From contig JBFHRO010000163.1 in the NCBI GenBank assembly GCA_041591635.1, forward strand, positions 1 through 7,525: DNA of 7,525 nt. The letters are read 5' to 3'. This document shows positions 5,510-7,525 of this stretch, piece by piece. The position numbers and the translations under genes are program-made. Below the pieces are notes generated by a model. It ran no database searches, was not told the origin of the DNA, and saw nothing but the letters and a program-made list of their open reading frames with translations. The stretch's first letter is position 1, and every line of letters begins with the position of its first letter. Origin of the DNA: JACKOD01 sp041591635. Its GTDB lineage: Bacteria > Pseudomonadota > Gammaproteobacteria > Pseudomonadales > Oleiphilaceae.

Positions 5510-7072
5510 ATGATATCAAGCAATTTTTTATCTTGTTTAACCGCGCGCCACACAACATTCATGCACGTCTTCCGCACCAGGCCAACCAGCATCCACCCGT
5601 TATTGCCCGCCAGTTACAACCGGGCCAAAAGCCTCACCTTGAGACCGCTTCCATTGTTCTTAGCTTGTTCACTCGCGTTGAACGGCGGTTTGCTGCAAGC
5701 CGACGAGCTGACCGAAACGGCCAACCAGCCGGCCAGCCAGAGCCTCCGACTCCCCGATCCGGCAACTCAGTTGCCTCTTGACGACTTGCGCAAATTCACC
5801 GAGGTGTTTGACCGCATCAAGAAAACCTATGTCGAAGAGGTCGATGACCGGACTCTGCTCAATAATGCGATCAAGGGAATGCTGTCGGGGCTGGATCCGC
5901 ATTCGGCTTACCTGGAAGCTTCTGCGTTCGAGGATCTGCAGGAGAATACCAGCGGGCAATTTGGCGGCCTTGGCATTGAAGTCGGCATGGAGAATGGTTT
6001 TGTCAGGGTGATTACCCCCATTGATGACACTCCTGCACAAAAAGCGGGGGTCGAACCCGGGGATCTCATCATCAAGCTGGATGACAAGCCGGTGAAAGGC
6101 ATGTCACTTGATGATGCTGTCAACATGATGCGTGGTAAACCGGGCTCCAAAATCGTGCTGACCATTGTTCGGGAAAGTGAAACAGCTCCCATTGAAATCA
6201 CCGTAATCCGCGACATCATCAAGGTGACCAGCGTGAAGTCTGCCACGCTCGAGCCAGGCATCGGCTATGTGCGCATCACCCAGTTTCAGGCCAGCACCGG
6301 CGATGACTTCAGCAAAACCATTACAAAACTCAAAGCCGAAAATAATGGCAAAATTGACGGGCTGGTGCTGGATCTGCGCAACAACCCTGGCGGGGTGCTG
6401 CAGGCTGCCGTGGCCGTATGCGATGCACTCTTGAATGAAGGACTGATCGTGTACACCGAAGGCAGAATCAAAAGCTCCCAGTTACGCTTTAGCGCCACGC
6501 CCGGGGATGAGCTGGATCAGGCTCCTGTGGTTGTGCTTATTAATGGCGGTTCCGCTTCTGCCTCCGAAATCGTCGCAGGCGCCCTGCAGGATCAGCGGCG
6601 TGCCGTGGTCATGGGAACCCAGAGTTTTGGTAAGGGGTCGGTGCAAACCGTGATGCAGCTGACAGAAGAGAACGGCCTGAAACTGACCACAGCGCGCTAT
6701 TTCACGCCCGGGGGCCGATCAATTCAGGCATTGGGAATTGTGCCCGACATCGAGGTTAAGCGCGGCAAATTCACCGAACTTGAATCACAGGCCTTTTATA
6801 AAGAAGCCGATCTTGCCGGCCACCTGATGAATGACAAAGCCACTGATGGCTCTGGCCCGAGCAACGACAAAAACAAAAACGAATCCAAAGGCAAAAAAGG
6901 CCAGAGCGACAAGAAAAAAGCCATCGAACCAAGCAGCGAATTACCCGATAGTGATTCTGTTGAAGACAGCAAAACCCCTTGGGTGAAGGATTTCCAGTTA
7001 CGAGAAGCCCTGAATCTGATTAAGGGACTGAAAATCCTCGGCACCAAGGTGCCTGGCCGCCAGTCGTCCTGA
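5510..7072 (+). CDS. ctpA: Carboxy-terminal processing protease CtpA (S41 family, PDZ domain)
   Basis: A periplasmic serine protease of the tail-specific type. In Pseudomonas aeruginosa CtpA works with the lipoprotein LbcA to degrade peptidoglycan hydrolases. From the ATG at 5510 it has 520 residues: an N-terminal region with a hydrophobic export segment at about 46-64 (LPLFLACSLALNGGLLQA), a helical segment with LDPHSAYL (128-135), a PDZ domain (about 150-225, GGLGIEVG onward), and the protease core with LDLRNNPGGVLQAAV. The Ser-Lys catalytic pair is S350 (middle serine of GGSASASEIVAG) and K375, with Q379 in FGKGSVQTV. Residues 441-490 are a Lys/Asp/Ser-rich low-complexity stretch before a conserved-looking helix, VKDFQLREALNLIKGL. 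TGGAA seven bases before the ATG is a weak Shine-Dalgarno. Starts at ATG 5561 or TTG 5639 would give a more ordinary signal peptide, so the true N-terminus is uncertain. Confidence 0.95.
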   Translation: MISSNFLSCLTARHTTFMHVFRTRPTSIHPLLPASYNRAKSLTLRPLPLFLACSLALNGGLLQADELTETANQPASQSLRLPDPATQLPLDDLRKFTEVFDRIKKTYVEEVDDRTLLNNAIKGMLSGLDPHSAYLEASAFEDLQENTSGQFGGLGIEVGMENGFVRVITPIDDTPAQKAGVEPGDLIIKLDDKPVKGMSLDDAVNMMRGKPGSKIVLTIVRESETAPIEITVIRDIIKVTSVKSATLEPGIGYVRITQFQASTGDDFSKTITKLKAENNGKIDGLVLDLRNNPGGVLQAAVAVCDALLNEGLIVYTEGRIKSSQLRFSATPGDELDQAPVVVLINGGSASASEIVAGALQDQRRAVVMGTQSFGKGSVQTVMQLTEENGLKLTTARYFTPGGRSIQALGIVPDIEVKRGKFTELESQAFYKEADLAGHLMNDKATDGSGPSNDKNKNESKGKKGQSDKKKAIEPSSELPDSDSVEDSKTPWVKDFQLREALNLIKGLKILGTKVPGRQSS

Positions 7073-7073
7073 T

Positions 7074-7525
7074 ATGATTTTGCAGCGTCGTCGACGCCCA
7101 CTCGCACTGGCTCTACTGGCAACGCTTTGCATGGTGCAAGAGGTTGCCGTAGTGCGCGCCGAGGCAGTTGTACAACCAACCATCGCCATCATTATCGACG
7201 ATATGGGCAATCGTTTTACCGAAGGCAGGGAACTCATTCACCTTCCTTATCCGTTGACCTTGTCCTTCCTTCCTCATCGCAAGTACACCGAACAACTTGC
7301 GCACGAAGCGCACTATGTCGGCAAGGAAGTCATGCTGCACATTCCCATGGCTAATACCCGCGGCATGAATCTGGGAGCGGGCGCCTTGACTCTTGATATG
7401 GCACAACCAGAGATTGTCCAGACACTCAGGCGTGCAATCGACGCCATTCCGCATGTTGCAGGCCTCAACAACCACATGGGCAGTGCCTTTACCCAAAGTA
7501 CGCAAGCAATGAATTGGGTGCTGCT
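7074..7525 (+). CDS. yibQ: Divergent polysaccharide deacetylase family protein YibQ, N-terminal part (3' end outside window)
   Basis: The reading frame stays open to the right edge (150 full codons visible). Residues 1-29 look like a signal peptide: basic QRRRR, hydrophobic PLALALLATLCMV, and a possible cleavage after V-R-A29. The mature part opens with IAIIIDDMGN (37-46), whose D42-D43 pair marks the divergent polysaccharide deacetylase (YibQ, formerly DUF610) family. Further family-like segments are LPYPLTLSFLPH (57-68), KEVMLHIPM (84-92), LGAGALTLDM (100-109) and AGLNNHMGSAFTQ (129-141), with H89 and H134 as likely metal-site candidates. The substrate is not established; the fold suggests a periplasmic carbohydrate or peptidoglycan hydrolase. 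The ATG starts one base after the ctpA stop with no clear Shine-Dalgarno, so translational coupling to ctpA is likely. It completes the conserved gpmI-envC-ctpA-yibQ order. Confidence 0.92.
   Translation, partial: MILQRRRRPLALALLATLCMVQEVAVVRAEAVVQPTIAIIIDDMGNRFTEGRELIHLPYPLTLSFLPHRKYTEQLAHEAHYVGKEVMLHIPMANTRGMNLGAGALTLDMAQPEIVQTLRRAIDAIPHVAGLNNHMGSAFTQSTQAMNWVL

Noticed and set aside
5651..5680. Lipoprotein signal (FLAC) in CtpA
   Set aside because: The residue three before the cysteine is Phe and the context does not fit a lipobox; CtpA proteases are normally soluble periplasmic proteins.
5497..5781. 94-codon plus-strand frame overlapping the start of ctpA
   Set aside because: It overlaps the ctpA 5' region in another frame, with a low-complexity Pro/Arg-rich product and no ribosome binding site noticed.
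6866..6920. A-rich runs in ctpA as a programmed frameshift site
   Set aside because: The A6 runs are in phase as AAA AAA without the X-XXY-YYZ arrangement, and no downstream structure or alternative product was seen.
1..7525. CRISPR arrays, tRNA/rRNA genes, insertion sequences, phage or toxin-antitoxin genes
   Set aside because: None seen on either strand; essentially all sequence is explained by eight conserved chromosomal genes and short gaps.

Overview
The window looks like ordinary chromosomal core sequence from a gammaproteobacterium. The evidence is gene order and protein content. A yibN-grxC-secB block is divergent from a gpmI-envC-ctpA-yibQ block, the arrangement known around gpmI in enterobacteria and, with ctpA inserted, in pseudomonads and relatives. 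The proteins match those families over their whole length. Genus cannot be fixed from this sequence alone; a non-enteric lineage (Pseudomonas-like or marine) is favoured because ctpA sits between envC and yibQ.

Layout. At 1-1028 (+) is the C-terminal part of the bifunctional peptidoglycan synthase PBP1A, cut by the window edge just upstream of its catalytic serine. A hairpin at 1041-1065 separates it from the convergent secB. On the minus strand, reading 2445 down to 1093, lie yibN (membrane-anchored rhodanese-like protein), grxC (glutaredoxin 3) and secB (export chaperone), probably co-transcribed from a promoter with a perfect TATAAT box near 2483-2488. On the plus strand from 2588 lie gpmI (cofactor-independent phosphoglycerate mutase), envC (amidase activator), ctpA (periplasmic S41 protease with a PDZ domain) and the start of yibQ (divergent polysaccharide deacetylase), which runs off the right edge.

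How they fit together. Four of the eight genes act on the envelope or the periplasmic cell wall: PBP1A builds peptidoglycan, EnvC activates septal amidases, CtpA-type proteases degrade peptidoglycan hydrolases in relatives, and YibQ is a putative deacetylase-fold periplasmic protein. SecB feeds the Sec export pathway that these exported proteins depend on. GrxC and GpmI are cytoplasmic housekeeping enzymes.

No mobile element, CRISPR array, tRNA or rRNA gene was found, and no candidate for a new multi-gene system. The points most worth a second look are a rhodanese with no cysteine at all, a probable private promoter plus hairpin leader and TTG start for envC, an unusual CtpA N-terminus and lysine-rich tail, and the ponA/secB junction. 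No gene-free stretch exceeds 300 bases; the longest are about 142 bases (2446-2587), 127 bases (4136-4262) and 117 bases (1567-1683).
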